IMG/VR virus record: IMGVR_UViG_3300042353_000754 | Location: 1-44,248 of that record | Source of the DNA: a virus | Strand: one strand, 5' to 3' | Length of the DNA stretch: 44,248 nucleotides | Shown: positions 12,938-22,900 of the stretch, piece after piece | How the letters are laid out: every line of letters starts with the position of its first letter | How positions within the stretch are numbered: position 1 is the stretch's first letter | The notes under the pieces: generated by a model | Database searches by the model: none | Told to the model about the DNA's origin: nothing | The model's input: only the letters and a program-made list of their open reading frames with translations | Program-made: the position numbers and the translations under genes

Positions 12938-14549
12938 AAAATACCAGCAAGATTCAGTAGATGCTTTATTCCAGTTTCATCAAGACAACCCTAGTAAATC
13001 AACCGTTATTGTAATACCTACCGGGGGAGGTAAAACTAGGGTAATGGCTGAAGTAATCCGTAAATCATTTGAGGCAAACCATGATTGCAAGGGAATGATT
13101 CTTTCCCATGTAAAGGAACTATTAGAGCAATCAGAAAACACTTGTAAGGGATATGCAATTGCAACAGGTTTACCAGTTGAATCAATTGGAATCTTTTCAG
13201 CATCAATGAAACGAAAAGAAATCAAACCGTTGACAATTGCGGGTATTCAATCCGTATATCGTAAAGCTGATTCTTTTGGTGTATTAGATTTTGTAATGAT
13301 TGATGAATGCCATTTGATTAGCCAAAACAAAGAAACGATGTACAGGAAGTTTTTATCATGCTTGAAGATTCGTAATCCAAAATTAAAGGTAATAGGTTTA
13401 ACAGCTACACCATACAGATTGCAAAGCGGAATTATATTTGGAGAGGGCAAAACATTTGATGATTGTTGTTACGCTATTGGTGTTAAAGATTTAATAACAG
13501 ATGGATATCTTTCCCCATTGATAACCTTTGCATCTGATTCACCTGATTTAAAAAATGTAAGAATTCGGGCGGGAGAATTTTTAGATACCGATTTAAACAA
13601 AGTTCTTGAAACAGAAGAACTAGTTCAATCAGGTGTTAACGATGCAATCAAAAAAGCTAAAGATAGAAATTCAATTTTAGTTTTTGGTACAAGTGTTCGC
13701 CATGCTGAAATGATTCTTGATGAACTTAAGAAACAGAACCAAAGTTGCAGTTTGATTACTGGTGAAACACCTTTAGAAATTAGAGATTTTACAATCAATT
13801 CTTTTAGGGAAAATAAAATCAAATGGTTGGTAAATGTTGCAGTTTTAACAACTGGATTTGATGCACCCAATATTGATTGTGTAGTTGTCATGAAACCCAC
13901 AATGAGTAAAGGATTATGGTATCAGATGGTTGGGCGGGGGTTCAGGTTGAACCAAGGCAAACAAAACTGTTTAGTTCTTGATTATGGTGATAATGCAATT
14001 AGACATGGTTGTATAGATCAAATCGAAGTATCTGCCAAAGGGATTGAAATACCATCAGCAAAGGTAAAGAAATGTCCAGCTTGCAAACTTGTTTACAAGA
14101 TTCATATTCCTGTATGCCCATCTTGTGGATATGTCAAACCAAGGCATGAGATACCAGAAATATCATCTAAATTAAGCAATCAACAAAGTAAGGGTGATAT
14201 TCTAAACGGAATGAAACCTAGAGAATTTGACATAGTTTCAAGCGTTTATTCCATATACCGTAAGCACCCCCAAGCAGAACCTTGCATAATGGAAACCCAT
14301 GAAACACTTTCAGGAACATTAATCAAATCATTTCATTCATTAAAATCAGGTTTAGAATTTTCTGTATGGAAATGGTTGAAGAATCTTACAACTGATATAC
14401 CTAAACATCATTGGCATTTAGATAAAAATAAAATCCAATCAGTAGATTTTTTAGATGCTTTATCAAAGCCAATAGGTATAATCGCACACAAAAACGAAAA
14501 AGGTTATTACCAGATTGATTCATATCAGTTTGAAAAAGTATCAGTTTAA
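12930..14549 (+). CDS. SF2 DNA/RNA helicase with zinc site
   Basis: 539 residues. Motifs in order: Q-tip Y5-Q-x-D-S, Walker A PTGGGKT (30-36), DECH box IDECH (124-128), motif III GLTATPYR (near 157-164), motif V TGFDAPNIDCVV, motif VI QMVGRGFR (near 333), and a C-x-x-C...C-x-x-C zinc site (CPACKLVYKIHIPVCPSCG, near 385-403). This is the DEAD/H superfamily 2 layout used by many phages as replication or branch-remodelling helicases. It begins inside the previous gene behind AAGGAG and is followed by the Prim-Pol gene, so it is part of the replication module. Confidence 0.92.
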   Translation: MLRKYQQDSVDALFQFHQDNPSKSTVIVIPTGGGKTRVMAEVIRKSFEANHDCKGMILSHVKELLEQSENTCKGYAIATGLPVESIGIFSASMKRKEIKPLTIAGIQSVYRKADSFGVLDFVMIDECHLISQNKETMYRKFLSCLKIRNPKLKVIGLTATPYRLQSGIIFGEGKTFDDCCYAIGVKDLITDGYLSPLITFASDSPDLKNVRIRAGEFLDTDLNKVLETEELVQSGVNDAIKKAKDRNSILVFGTSVRHAEMILDELKKQNQSCSLITGETPLEIRDFTINSFRENKIKWLVNVAVLTTGFDAPNIDCVVVMKPTMSKGLWYQMVGRGFRLNQGKQNCLVLDYGDNAIRHGCIDQIEVSAKGIEIPSAKVKKCPACKLVYKIHIPVCPSCGYVKPRHEIPEISSKLSNQQSKGDILNGMKPREFDIVSSVYSIYRKHPQAEPCIMETHETLSGTLIKSFHSLKSGLEFSVWKWLKNLTTDIPKHHWHLDKNKIQSVDFLDALSKPIGIIAHKNEKGYYQIDSYQFEKVSV

Positions 14550-14568
14550 TTCATTTAAAGGGTAAATC

Positions 14569-17010
14569 ATGGAAGATATCAAATTAGCAGCATTGAAAAT
14601 TCGTGAACACGGGTTAAGTGTTTTTGCAGCTAAAACAGATAAAACACCTGTAATCAAAAGAACAAATAGAATTGTTGAATTGCGTACAAAGTTGCAATCA
14701 GAACATGAAATTGAAATAGATTTCGGCCAGCCATTAGTTGCAGGGATAGCTATCAATTGCGGGCCTGTACCAAACAAAGATAAAGATTTGGAATGTTTAG
14801 ATATTGATTGCCCAAAACTTGCAAAAACTTTCCTTGATGAACTTCTTATAAGCAATCCAGAACTAGGGGAAAAATGTAAAGGGTGTGTTGAAACAACACC
14901 ATCTGAAGGTTTACATATTTTCTATTACCTTCCTATGGGAAAAAGCAAATGTAAAGAACTTGCCATGATGTCTTTAGAAAATTCAAAGGCATGGTGTGTT
15001 GAAGCAAGAGCAAGAGGATCATGTAAATTAGTTGCACCACCAATAATAGAAACTAGGGGAGCAGGTGGTTATGTTGTAGGATTTTTTTCTAAAGCTATTT
15101 CTAAAATAGATGGAACAGTAAAACCCTACAAAATGGTTTTTGGTTCTGTTGAAAACATTCCAATGTTAACGGCTGAAGAACATGATTTTTTAATTGCATT
15201 TGCACAATCCTATGATGAAAAATCAATCAAGAAATTTGCAACTGTAAACCCCGAACCAATTCATAAATACGAAGTTGACAAAAAAAGTGCTTTAGAGCAA
15301 TGGAGGTTGGAAACTCCTTGGAATGAAGTGCTTCCAGAATCATACAGGATGATTGAAGTTAAACCGGATTACTTTCAGGTATGGCATCCTGATTCTAGTG
15401 GTTCAGCACCTAATGCAATTGCTGGTGCAAAATCAGGGGGATTAGATCGGTATTGGAACTTTAGTCCATTGGATTGGAGATTACCAGCAAACACACCATT
15501 AACAAAGGATTATGTGTTTTGTTTGTCAAGAGGTTGGAATCCCGGTTCAAGAGAATTTAAAGGATTTTACAAAAAGGTTTTTGATAAGTATTGCCCAGCA
15601 GATGAATCAGAAATAGTTGATGAAACTAGATGGGAAGATTTTGATTTCAAAGATACCACCAATTCCAAAGTTAAAACTAAAAGATCATTAGATGTTGTTC
15701 CAGATGCAGCAATAAGTTTTCCCGGTTGGATTGATACTTATGTTGAACATTGCATGAAAAACGCATTGTATCCTGAAAAAAGAATAGCTGTTGCATCTGC
15801 ACTAGGTTTATTTTCTTCCTTAGTTGGTCGTTCTGTAATGGGGCCGGGAGAAATGAAACTAAACCTTTACATTGTAATCTTAGGTTTAACAGCAAATGGA
15901 AAAGATTTCCCAAGAAAATTGAATGCTAGAATTTGTATGGAAATTGATTGCGGTGATTTGCTAATGACAAAAGTGGGATCTAGGGAGGGTTTAGAAGAAA
16001 AGGTTATGCAAGGCCCAAAGTTCCTAATGGCTGATGAAGGAGCTTTTGATTTGGAAAAAGCTAAATCAGGTGATGTAAGATTTTCAGATATCATGGGTAC
16101 AATGCTTGAATTGTTTACAGCGAATTACATAAAGAAGCGGGCAAAGGCGGGGGATGAATCAGAAGAAAATTTTATTAGATATCCGTTTCTTTCTGTTATG
16201 ACATCATCAACACCTGAAGAATATTTTAAAGCTTTATCGCCTAAAATGCTTCGATCAGGTTTTTACAATCGTTTATTGATTCTTCAGGCATCTATTAGAG
16301 GAAGGATGAACTTGCGGGGGATATCGGTACAAGAACCTATTCCAAGGTATTTAATTGATACTGCAACAAACTTGCTGATGATGAATGAAAATTTGATTGC
16401 AGGAAAAACAAAAGCATTTATTGAAGATTTAGAAATTGAAAAAGAATTTGGTAATGAAGTTTTAAACAAGGTTGAAAACGATTCAAGAATTTTAGAATTA
16501 ACACCTGAAGGTTTAGAATATTTTGGTGAACAAGTTTGGAAAAATGACGATTTATATGCAGAATATCAGAAAAAAGGGGAAGAAGAAAAAGCTTCCAGTT
16601 GTGCAAGGTTGCCAGAATTAGCTTTAAAGATAGGTTGCTTGTGGGAGCTTTCAAGAAACATTCATGCAAAAAATCTTTCCCTTGAAGGTATTACCGCTGG
16701 ATTTAATTTTGTTGTGGAAGTTAATAAAAGACAAACTGCAAACACCGTAATGATATCTGATACAAAGTTTGGTGAAATAACTGACAAGTTGTTAACAATG
16801 ATTTCAGGTTCTTCAAAGGAAATTGAACCGGGAATCATGGGTATTAGAATGATAGATGCAAAGAAACTATTAAGAAAGATTGTTCACAATGGGCAAAGTG
16901 TTGATGATGCAATCAGATATCTTCAAGATACTAATGAAATAAGCGTACGAAAAAAGAAAGATGCAAATGGACCGGGTTCAATGTATTTAGTAATTACAAA
17001 TTCCCAATGA
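14569..17010 (+). CDS. Primase-polymerase fused to DUF3987-like ATPase
   Basis: 813 residues. Residues 1-200 form a Prim-Pol (archaeo-eukaryotic primase superfamily) domain: ECLDIDCPK supplies the D78-x-D80 metal ligands and TPSEGLHIF the H117, followed by the RGAGGYVVG strand. Residues 385-700 are an ATPase of DUF3987/helicase type: P-loop GLTANGKD (439-446), in which the usual Ser/Thr after GK is Asp, and Walker B FLMADE (485-490). It likely primes and unwinds DNA at the phage origin. Its stop overlaps the end of the convergent TerL gene by 17 bases and no terminator is seen between them. Confidence 0.88.
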   Translation: MEDIKLAALKIREHGLSVFAAKTDKTPVIKRTNRIVELRTKLQSEHEIEIDFGQPLVAGIAINCGPVPNKDKDLECLDIDCPKLAKTFLDELLISNPELGEKCKGCVETTPSEGLHIFYYLPMGKSKCKELAMMSLENSKAWCVEARARGSCKLVAPPIIETRGAGGYVVGFFSKAISKIDGTVKPYKMVFGSVENIPMLTAEEHDFLIAFAQSYDEKSIKKFATVNPEPIHKYEVDKKSALEQWRLETPWNEVLPESYRMIEVKPDYFQVWHPDSSGSAPNAIAGAKSGGLDRYWNFSPLDWRLPANTPLTKDYVFCLSRGWNPGSREFKGFYKKVFDKYCPADESEIVDETRWEDFDFKDTTNSKVKTKRSLDVVPDAAISFPGWIDTYVEHCMKNALYPEKRIAVASALGLFSSLVGRSVMGPGEMKLNLYIVILGLTANGKDFPRKLNARICMEIDCGDLLMTKVGSREGLEEKVMQGPKFLMADEGAFDLEKAKSGDVRFSDIMGTMLELFTANYIKKRAKAGDESEENFIRYPFLSVMTSSTPEEYFKALSPKMLRSGFYNRLLILQASIRGRMNLRGISVQEPIPRYLIDTATNLLMMNENLIAGKTKAFIEDLEIEKEFGNEVLNKVENDSRILELTPEGLEYFGEQVWKNDDLYAEYQKKGEEEKASSCARLPELALKIGCLWELSRNIHAKNLSLEGITAGFNFVVEVNKRQTANTVMISDTKFGEITDKLLTMISGSSKEIEPGIMGIRMIDAKKLLRKIVHNGQSVDDAIRYLQDTNEISVRKKKDANGPGSMYLVITNSQ

Positions 17011-18547
17011 TCTTTTCTATTCCAATTTTAGGAATTGCCATCAATGAAAGGTTGAAAGCATCTGCAATATCAGGCGAATGCTTTAACCTTCTTTTCATTA
17101 CTTCTTTAGACTCTACAACCCTTCTACCTATTGAATCTACCACATAAATAGGTGTTCTAAGTTCCTCACAAAGTTTTTCCCTTTCATTAATCGGTAATCT
17201 TGAAATTGATATCTTTCCTTCAATTGCAAGTTCTGAAGCTTCAAACCATAGGGAAGATCGGGTATTAGGAAATTCTCTCCAGCGTACCGCTTCTGATGAT
17301 GAATTAACACCATAGAACAGATATTGCCCCCTATTATCAACAACACCACCACCTACACCACCTTCATCGATTAGCACCGGAATTTTATATTCAGGTTGAT
17401 TTTTGCTAGCATATTTATTGCAGAACTCTTTTATTTTCTCTGCAAATTCTTTAGTTGATAAACCTCGATATTCTTTCATTTCAAGAATACAACTACCCTT
17501 GCGAACAACTAAACAAGATCGATCATCACCAAAGCGGGCTGGATCTGCACCAATTTGGATTGACCAATTTTCATTCATTTCAATTGGATCTAGTAATTGC
17601 TTCAAGCACATTGCAGACCAAACCGAATTGATTGCTTTGGTTGGATATCTTCCTAAAACCTGAATATCAAATAAAGGATCTTCAACCATGTAACCCTTAT
17701 TTTCAAATTCAAAATAACCGGGTTCACCTTCTTCCCCTTCCATTGCAGACCTACATTCATTCTTTAATCTGTTTAGAACATATTCGTAATTGATTGCACC
17801 GGGGATTAATTCTTGATGATAAACAACATTTGGATGATCTAAAGCGGATAGATGAAACACTTTCCAATCTGGTGAATTCTCTGCAAAATATGCAGGGCTT
17901 GAGGAATCGTAAGGGTTGAAGATACAAAACCACAAACAATTTTCTTTTGATGCTGATAGCATCGATTCTGCTCTTTCCCAAAATGTGGGTTCAATACCTG
18001 ATGCTTCATCGAAAAGAATACACAAACCACCAGCGGAATGCCTTCCTTGAAACGCATCTGCTTTTTGTGCTGTTAATCCTTGAATGTAATGGGAAGGGTT
18101 CTTTTCTAATCTGTTTGCTTTTGGAAGCCAATTTGGATCGCCTAAACGAACTCTACGAAGTTCTTTGAAAACACCGTCACGAATTTGTTGGGATACAGGA
18201 GCAGATATTAAAACTTCAGAGGGTGTAAAATGATCGTGAAACCAACTTGCAATAACTGCACAAAGATATGTTTTTCCCTGATTGTGGGCTGATCTTACTA
18301 GAACTTTTCTTGCACCGTTTGCAACAGCTTCAAAAATTTCCATCTGTTGATTTGTTAATTTTATTTTCAGGTAGTTGCAATACTCCCTTGGATTCTTGGG
18401 AATCTGAATAATCTTCCTGTTCGCTTCCTGATACTCCTTCAGAACTTTGATTTGTTCCAATTGTGCCTGTAATGCTGGACTCGATAAGACCTTTTGCCAA
18501 TTCTTTAGCAATCTGTTTGTTGATTGCGATTTCGATGTTTTGCCCAT
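16994..18547 (-). CDS. terL: Terminase large subunit
   Basis: 517 residues. The DNA-packaging motor and nuclease. ATPase part: Walker A-like RSAHNQGKT (ending at residue 92-93) and Walker B CILFDEAS with D180-E181. Nuclease part: GADPARFGDDRS near 330, VLIDEGGVGGGV near 400, and HSPDIADAFNLSL near the C-terminus, the three acidic clusters of the RNase H-like domain. The first 68 residues before the conserved core are encoded by DNA that also codes for the end of the small subunit gene (overlap 18330-18547). The core could also start at the Met near residue 69, but the longer start has good composition. Confidence 0.93.
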   Translation of the reverse strand: MGKTSKSQSTNRLLKNWQKVLSSPALQAQLEQIKVLKEYQEANRKIIQIPKNPREYCNYLKIKLTNQQMEIFEAVANGARKVLVRSAHNQGKTYLCAVIASWFHDHFTPSEVLISAPVSQQIRDGVFKELRRVRLGDPNWLPKANRLEKNPSHYIQGLTAQKADAFQGRHSAGGLCILFDEASGIEPTFWERAESMLSASKENCLWFCIFNPYDSSSPAYFAENSPDWKVFHLSALDHPNVVYHQELIPGAINYEYVLNRLKNECRSAMEGEEGEPGYFEFENKGYMVEDPLFDIQVLGRYPTKAINSVWSAMCLKQLLDPIEMNENWSIQIGADPARFGDDRSCLVVRKGSCILEMKEYRGLSTKEFAEKIKEFCNKYASKNQPEYKIPVLIDEGGVGGGVVDNRGQYLFYGVNSSSEAVRWREFPNTRSSLWFEASELAIEGKISISRLPINEREKLCEELRTPIYVVDSIGRRVVESKEVMKRRLKHSPDIADAFNLSLMAIPKIGIEKIIGNL

Positions 18548-18788
18548 TTTCTTTTGCTCTGTTGTTGCGTTCTATGATCCATTGCATTGCTCGCCAATCT
18601 TCTGCACCATGTTCATTAATTATCTTTTGCATTGCAATGGTTGCTTGTGCTTTTGCTTTAATACATTCAACCTTGTGCCAGCGTTCTAAATCATTTTTAG
18701 AAACTCCAAAAGCTTTCATAGCTAATTTGATATCAACACCATGCTGGATATTTTCAAGCATCTCATAAAATGTATCAGGTTCAATCAT
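18330..18788 (-). CDS. terS: Terminase small subunit (probable)
   Basis: 152 residues. The N-terminal 50 residues form a helix-turn-helix-like domain (MLENIQHGVDIKLAMKAFGV, then SKNDLERWHKV), typical for small terminase subunits that recognise the phage DNA end; helices follow (EDWRAMQWIIERNNR) and a low-complexity Ser/Glu/Gly tail. It directly precedes TerL, the usual order. Unusually the last 72 codons overlap the TerL start in another frame. The ATG at 18788 overlaps the stop of the upstream gene (ATGA). Confidence 0.78.
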   Translation of the reverse strand: MIEPDTFYEMLENIQHGVDIKLAMKAFGVSKNDLERWHKVECIKAKAQATIAMQKIINEHGAEDWRAMQWIIERNNRAKENGQNIEIAINKQIAKELAKGLIESSITGTIGTNQSSEGVSGSEQEDYSDSQESKGVLQLPENKINKSTDGNF

Positions 18789-18973
18789 GTGGGGAATTCC
18801 TTACCACCGGGAAATTGAACATCTTCTGGTGTTTCAGGATCTAATAACATTCGCATCATTTCCAAAGTTTCAGAAATGTAAATTAATGAAGCTGCAACAC
18901 TTTTAGAATGATCATTCTTTTCCCAAGCTGCTATTGCTTCTATCATCCAATCTGCACCAGCTTTTTCCAACAT
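18785..18973 (-). CDS. Small protein upstream of terminase genes
   Basis: 62 residues, helical, acidic C-terminus with PETPEDVQFPGGKEF. It overlaps TerS by four bases and must be co-translated with it. No family is recognised; it could be a packaging accessory protein or a regulator of this short operon. The start at 18973 has only a weak AAGGG site 13 bases upstream. Confidence 0.5.
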   Translation of the reverse strand: MLEKAGADWMIEAIAAWEKNDHSKSVAASLIYISETLEMMRMLLDPETPEDVQFPGGKEFPT

Positions 18974-19043
18974 ATTGATTTTCCCTTATAATAATGTTAA
19001 CATTGACAATATTATTTTAACATGATTTGGAATTTGTGTAAAT
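18974..19043. promoter_or_regulatory. Divergent intergenic region with palindrome
   Basis: The 70 bases between the leftward terminase operon and the rightward gene at 19044 hold the perfect palindrome AATGTTAACATT (near 18992-19003) next to a TTGACA hexamer. Neither direction has a full consensus promoter at normal spacing, so activation by a phage factor is possible. AT-rich. Confidence 0.4.
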
Positions 19044-19571
19044 ATGGCTGATCTATATTCTACGATTGAAAAACTGAAAAATGTAATCAAAGCTAAAAGT
19101 TTGATTCGTAGAAGATCGGATATTTTTACTAAGGGCGGGTTGGGAGATCCAAACAAGCTTGTGAAGCTTGGAAAAGAATATGTTGGACTACCCAAGAAAA
19201 TAAATTCTAGATGGATGAAGCAATTAGAATATTATCCAATTGAAGGAAGTCAATCAGGATCGGTTGTTATGCGGGTTAAAACAGGCCCGGTTGCTTACAT
19301 CTACCCAAGGATAGGCCAAAAGGTATTTGTAACTTGGATCGATAAAAAAGCAAGAGGCGGGAAAATATATTGGTATGGTGTAGGAACACCATCATTAAAA
19401 GATTATTCGATTGTTGCAAGGAAATCGCATAGAGGGAGAAAAACAACAACAGGCCGAATTGGTAACCAGCAATTGAAAAAAAGACAATTAAAAAAGTCAG
19501 GGTTTAGCTACATTCCTACCAAAATTAGAATGAAAGCTGTTCGAGGAACAAGAAACCCAAGGAAAAAATAA
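19044..19571 (+). CDS. Basic hypothetical protein
   Basis: 175 residues, strongly basic: the C-terminal 50 residues have many Arg and Lys (KSHRGRKTTTGRIGNQQLKK and a closing GTRNPRKK). The central part is beta-rich (SGSVVMRVKTGPVAYIYPRI, then KVFVTWIDKKARGG). The high charge fits DNA, RNA or ribosome binding, or a capsid-interior role. No family is recognised. It is one of only two plus-strand genes between late minus-strand blocks and overlaps the next gene by one base. Confidence 0.6.
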   Translation: MADLYSTIEKLKNVIKAKSLIRRRSDIFTKGGLGDPNKLVKLGKEYVGLPKKINSRWMKQLEYYPIEGSQSGSVVMRVKTGPVAYIYPRIGQKVFVTWIDKKARGGKIYWYGVGTPSLKDYSIVARKSHRGRKTTTGRIGNQQLKKRQLKKSGFSYIPTKIRMKAVRGTRNPRKK

Positions 19572-19882
19572 TGTACCTTAATCCATATTATCGCCATGTT
19601 GCGGATTTAAAACGAGAATTTGCAATGGGAGTTACCAAAGGACATATCAAAATGATTATTGATATGTTGTCTAGAAAAGCTGAAAGAGGTAATTTAAAAG
19701 CTGCTAATATGCTTCTAAAAGCGATTCAAATGCAAAACACATTAGATGTCAGGCACGATGATAAACATGAAATAGAAATCATTATGGGTTCTCCTACAGA
19801 TGGATTAATGAAATCCATGAGGCCGGGCGGGATCGTTTTACATAATTCTGTAATTGATGAAGACGAAAAGAAACAAGGTTGA
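19571..19882 (+). CDS. Small helical hypothetical protein
   Basis: 103 residues. The first 60 residues look like a helical bundle with basic surfaces (MIIDMLSRKAERGNLKAANM), the rest is acidic and flexible, ending DEDEKKQG. The pattern resembles the DNA-binding N-terminus of some small terminase-like proteins (helix, R-K-A-x-x-G-N-x-x-A-A), but this is a weak similarity. It shares TAATG with the gene at 19044, forming a two-gene rightward unit that ends in a terminator facing the long leftward late operon. Confidence 0.55.
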   Translation: MYLNPYYRHVADLKREFAMGVTKGHIKMIIDMLSRKAERGNLKAANMLLKAIQMQNTLDVRHDDKHEIEIIMGSPTDGLMKSMRPGGIVLHNSVIDEDEKKQG

Positions 19883-19895
19883 TATAATTGGTTTT

Positions 19896-19991
19896 GTGTC
19901 TGAATAATTCTAGGACTTGTTTTAGCAATTTCCTGAGGCGAATTTCCCCCAAAGTAGAATTGCGTCAGGGGGAAAAGTTTTATTCAGACAC
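19896..19991. terminator. Convergent terminator with nested inverted repeats
   Basis: Outer arms GTGTCTGAATA (19896-19906) and TATTCAGACAC (19981-19991) are perfect complements; the inner arms TTTCCCCC (19943-19950) and GGGGGAAA (19968-19975) are followed by GTTTTATT. The outer right arm lies within the last codons of the leftward gene. The structure can end both the two-gene rightward unit and the long late transcript. Confidence 0.7.
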
Positions 19992-22900
19992 TTTAAAATC
20001 TTTGCATTGCATACATTTCTTCCAATCCGTTTTGCCATGAATATCACATAAGCGAACCCACTTCTTAGGGCAATTGCAATCTTTTCTGTCAATTACTTTT
20101 CCAATGTGTTCGCATTGTTCAGGGTTGATCATCTGCATTGGTGTTCTTGAATTCATTAAATTAGATGTTTGAATGTATTCGACATTCTCTAAAATCTGAT
20201 TAAATTCTACTGGCAAGGCTTCTTCAATAAATTCATCTACAACTTCTTCCATTATAATATCGCATTGAAAACCCCAAAAGCATTGACCATTGGCATTAAT
20301 TAAAGTCAAATTTGGGGGAGTATATTGAAGATTGTATTGTTTAACATTGATAGCGTCATTGTAAACAAATTTCATATTTACATATTTTAATTTTAATGGT
20401 GATAAAGAAATAACTTCAAGACGATCATAGAACACAAATTGATTATCAATGTATGTTGATAATGGTGCTGTTGGATCTGCATAGCTTGGTTTTGTAGATG
20501 TATTGCCATAAGCTTGATAATTCATCAACAAACCAAAATTAATCAATGGATATGTGGAAGGTAGAAAAAAATGACCACCAGAAGGAGTTTGTATTGCAGG
20601 GTTCATCCTTATATTAATTTGTTGTGTAACAGGTGTAGTAAATGCACCTGTTACAGAATAAGTAATACCTCTATCATTTGCGTTTTGATTAGCTGTAGAT
20701 AATGAATTAGGATTAAAAACATCATATCTAGGAGCATCTAATTTTGAAAAATCTTTGTGGGTTGATAAGAATTTTACAGTTAAAGAACGATTATAAGTGC
20801 TAGTTGAACCAGCATTAGGAATATAAATTCCGTCATTTGCATTTTGTAAAGTTGTTGCAATTCTAATTAAAGATTGTCCAGCAGTTTGTTTTTCATCTTT
20901 AATTTCTTCCATATATATAGAATAAAAAGTGTTAGCATTATCAAGTATTGTAATTTCATTTCCTGTTGCCCAAACATCTTCACCACCATTAATTAACAAA
21001 CAACTTTTGAATCTATCAGGTACACCAAAATCAGGGTAAACCCTTCCAGCAGAAGCAGAATAATAAGCAAATGTTGGAGATATTTCTTGAATGTTTTTTA
21101 CTAAAGACCAATCTTCATGAGGTTGATAATTATATGGTGAGGTAGGTTTTTGAATTTCTTTTTGAATATAAAAATATTCATTTGGATTTGTATTAGGAAT
21201 TCCAAAAGCAATATTATCAAAACTTTTATAATAAGTTATGGGTGTTTGATTAAAAGGAAAAATTGAGTTAGTTGTTGAAAAATTACCTATTACAAAAGAT
21301 GCTGGAATATCTGGTGAAGCGTTTACAATCTCTTGGGTATAGTCATTAACTGCAAAATTTTGTTGTGGGGGTTTTTGATAGTTTTCAAAATTAACTTTGA
21401 ATTGTGTAACCCTTTTTAATTCATCAGCAATATTAAATATTGAACATATTGATTTACTTTGAAAAGAAACAATAATATCAGATTCAAAACCACCTTTTAA
21501 AATTGCATCGTATGTTAAAGGAACTTTACCTGATGCAAGATTAGGTCTATTAGCACCAGAATTGTGAGTATAAGTATTGGTTAAAAGAGTTTTGCCAACC
21601 CACAAAACATTCCTAATTGTGGTTGTTGTTTTTCCTGATCCATCTGTTACTGATGTAATTTTTGTTCTATCGGTTTTTTGTGCAACATAAGAAATAGGTA
21701 AAGCTAAAGAATTAGGTTGTTGAATATATCCTCTGCAAACATCTTCATAATAAGTAACAGGTATTCCAGATGAATAATAATTAAAAGATCCGTTTGTATA
21801 AAATCCTGTTTCAACTTGATTATAATAATCAATATATGTTGTTGGAGTTGCTTTAATAAATTCGTTTTCTTGGATTAATGTTTGATCAAATACAGCGTGT
21901 TCAACAACATTAAATTGATTATAAACAGGTGCGACATTATTATCCCATTTGTTAGAAAAATAAGTGCATGATTGACCACCATCATACACTAAAGATTTTT
22001 TTAAATTCCAAACACTTTCTAAACCTGTAGCAAAAAAATCATTCCTTGCAGTTATAGAAATTGTTCCGTTGAATGTTCCGTATTTATTAATTTGGAACTT
22101 ATCTAATACATAACCACCTTTATAGATGTTATCCGTTGAATTCATTTCTTTAAGTTGAACTGTTTTTGCTGGAAGTGTTTTAGTTGCAGGGGTTGCATCT
22201 GATAAACAATCTTGCCATGTTTGAAAATCAGGAATAATAAATTTATCTGTAATTCCAAAAACAGAATTTGTTTTAGTATAGTTTGGGTGTGTGTACGAAA
22301 AAGAATAATCATCAACCGATTTAAAATAAACAGGAGATATTAATTTAGAAATATTATTGGAACAACTAGAATCAGATTTAAAACCTAAATGAGAAAATTC
22401 ATGAGCATCAACATATGATAAATATGTTTCATAATTTCCAATATCAACCGTAGAAGGATATGGTTTTTCTGTCGTGTAGTTTGTTACATTATAATTTGTA
22501 TTTGCTGCTATATTTTGTAATTGTGTTCCGTTGCATGGAATTGAACCACCTGAAGAAATCCAATTAAAATAATCTAATTTTTTACCTAATTCATCAAGCC
22601 AAAAAGAATTTTTATCTTTAAAATTTGATAAATCAAAAATATCTATATGACTTGTATAATTAAAATATTGTTGAGGTGTAATAATAGTGTATGGATATAA
22701 CTGCCCATAATATCTAGATAAATTTGGTGTAATACCATTGTTTAATATTGATTCAATACCAAAACTATATTTTGTTGAAAATTCAAATTGGGAATCTTTT
22801 GAAATAAATGTAATATTTTTTAGAAGATAAGATGTAAAAAAAACTGTAGAAGCATCGCCCCATTTATAATAATTAGATTGTATTGGTTCTGGGGTAGAAG

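Noticed and set aside
18993-19030. Standard sigma70 promoter for the gene at 19044
   Set aside because: TTGACA is present, but no -10 hexamer at 16-18 bp; listed only as a possible regulated region.
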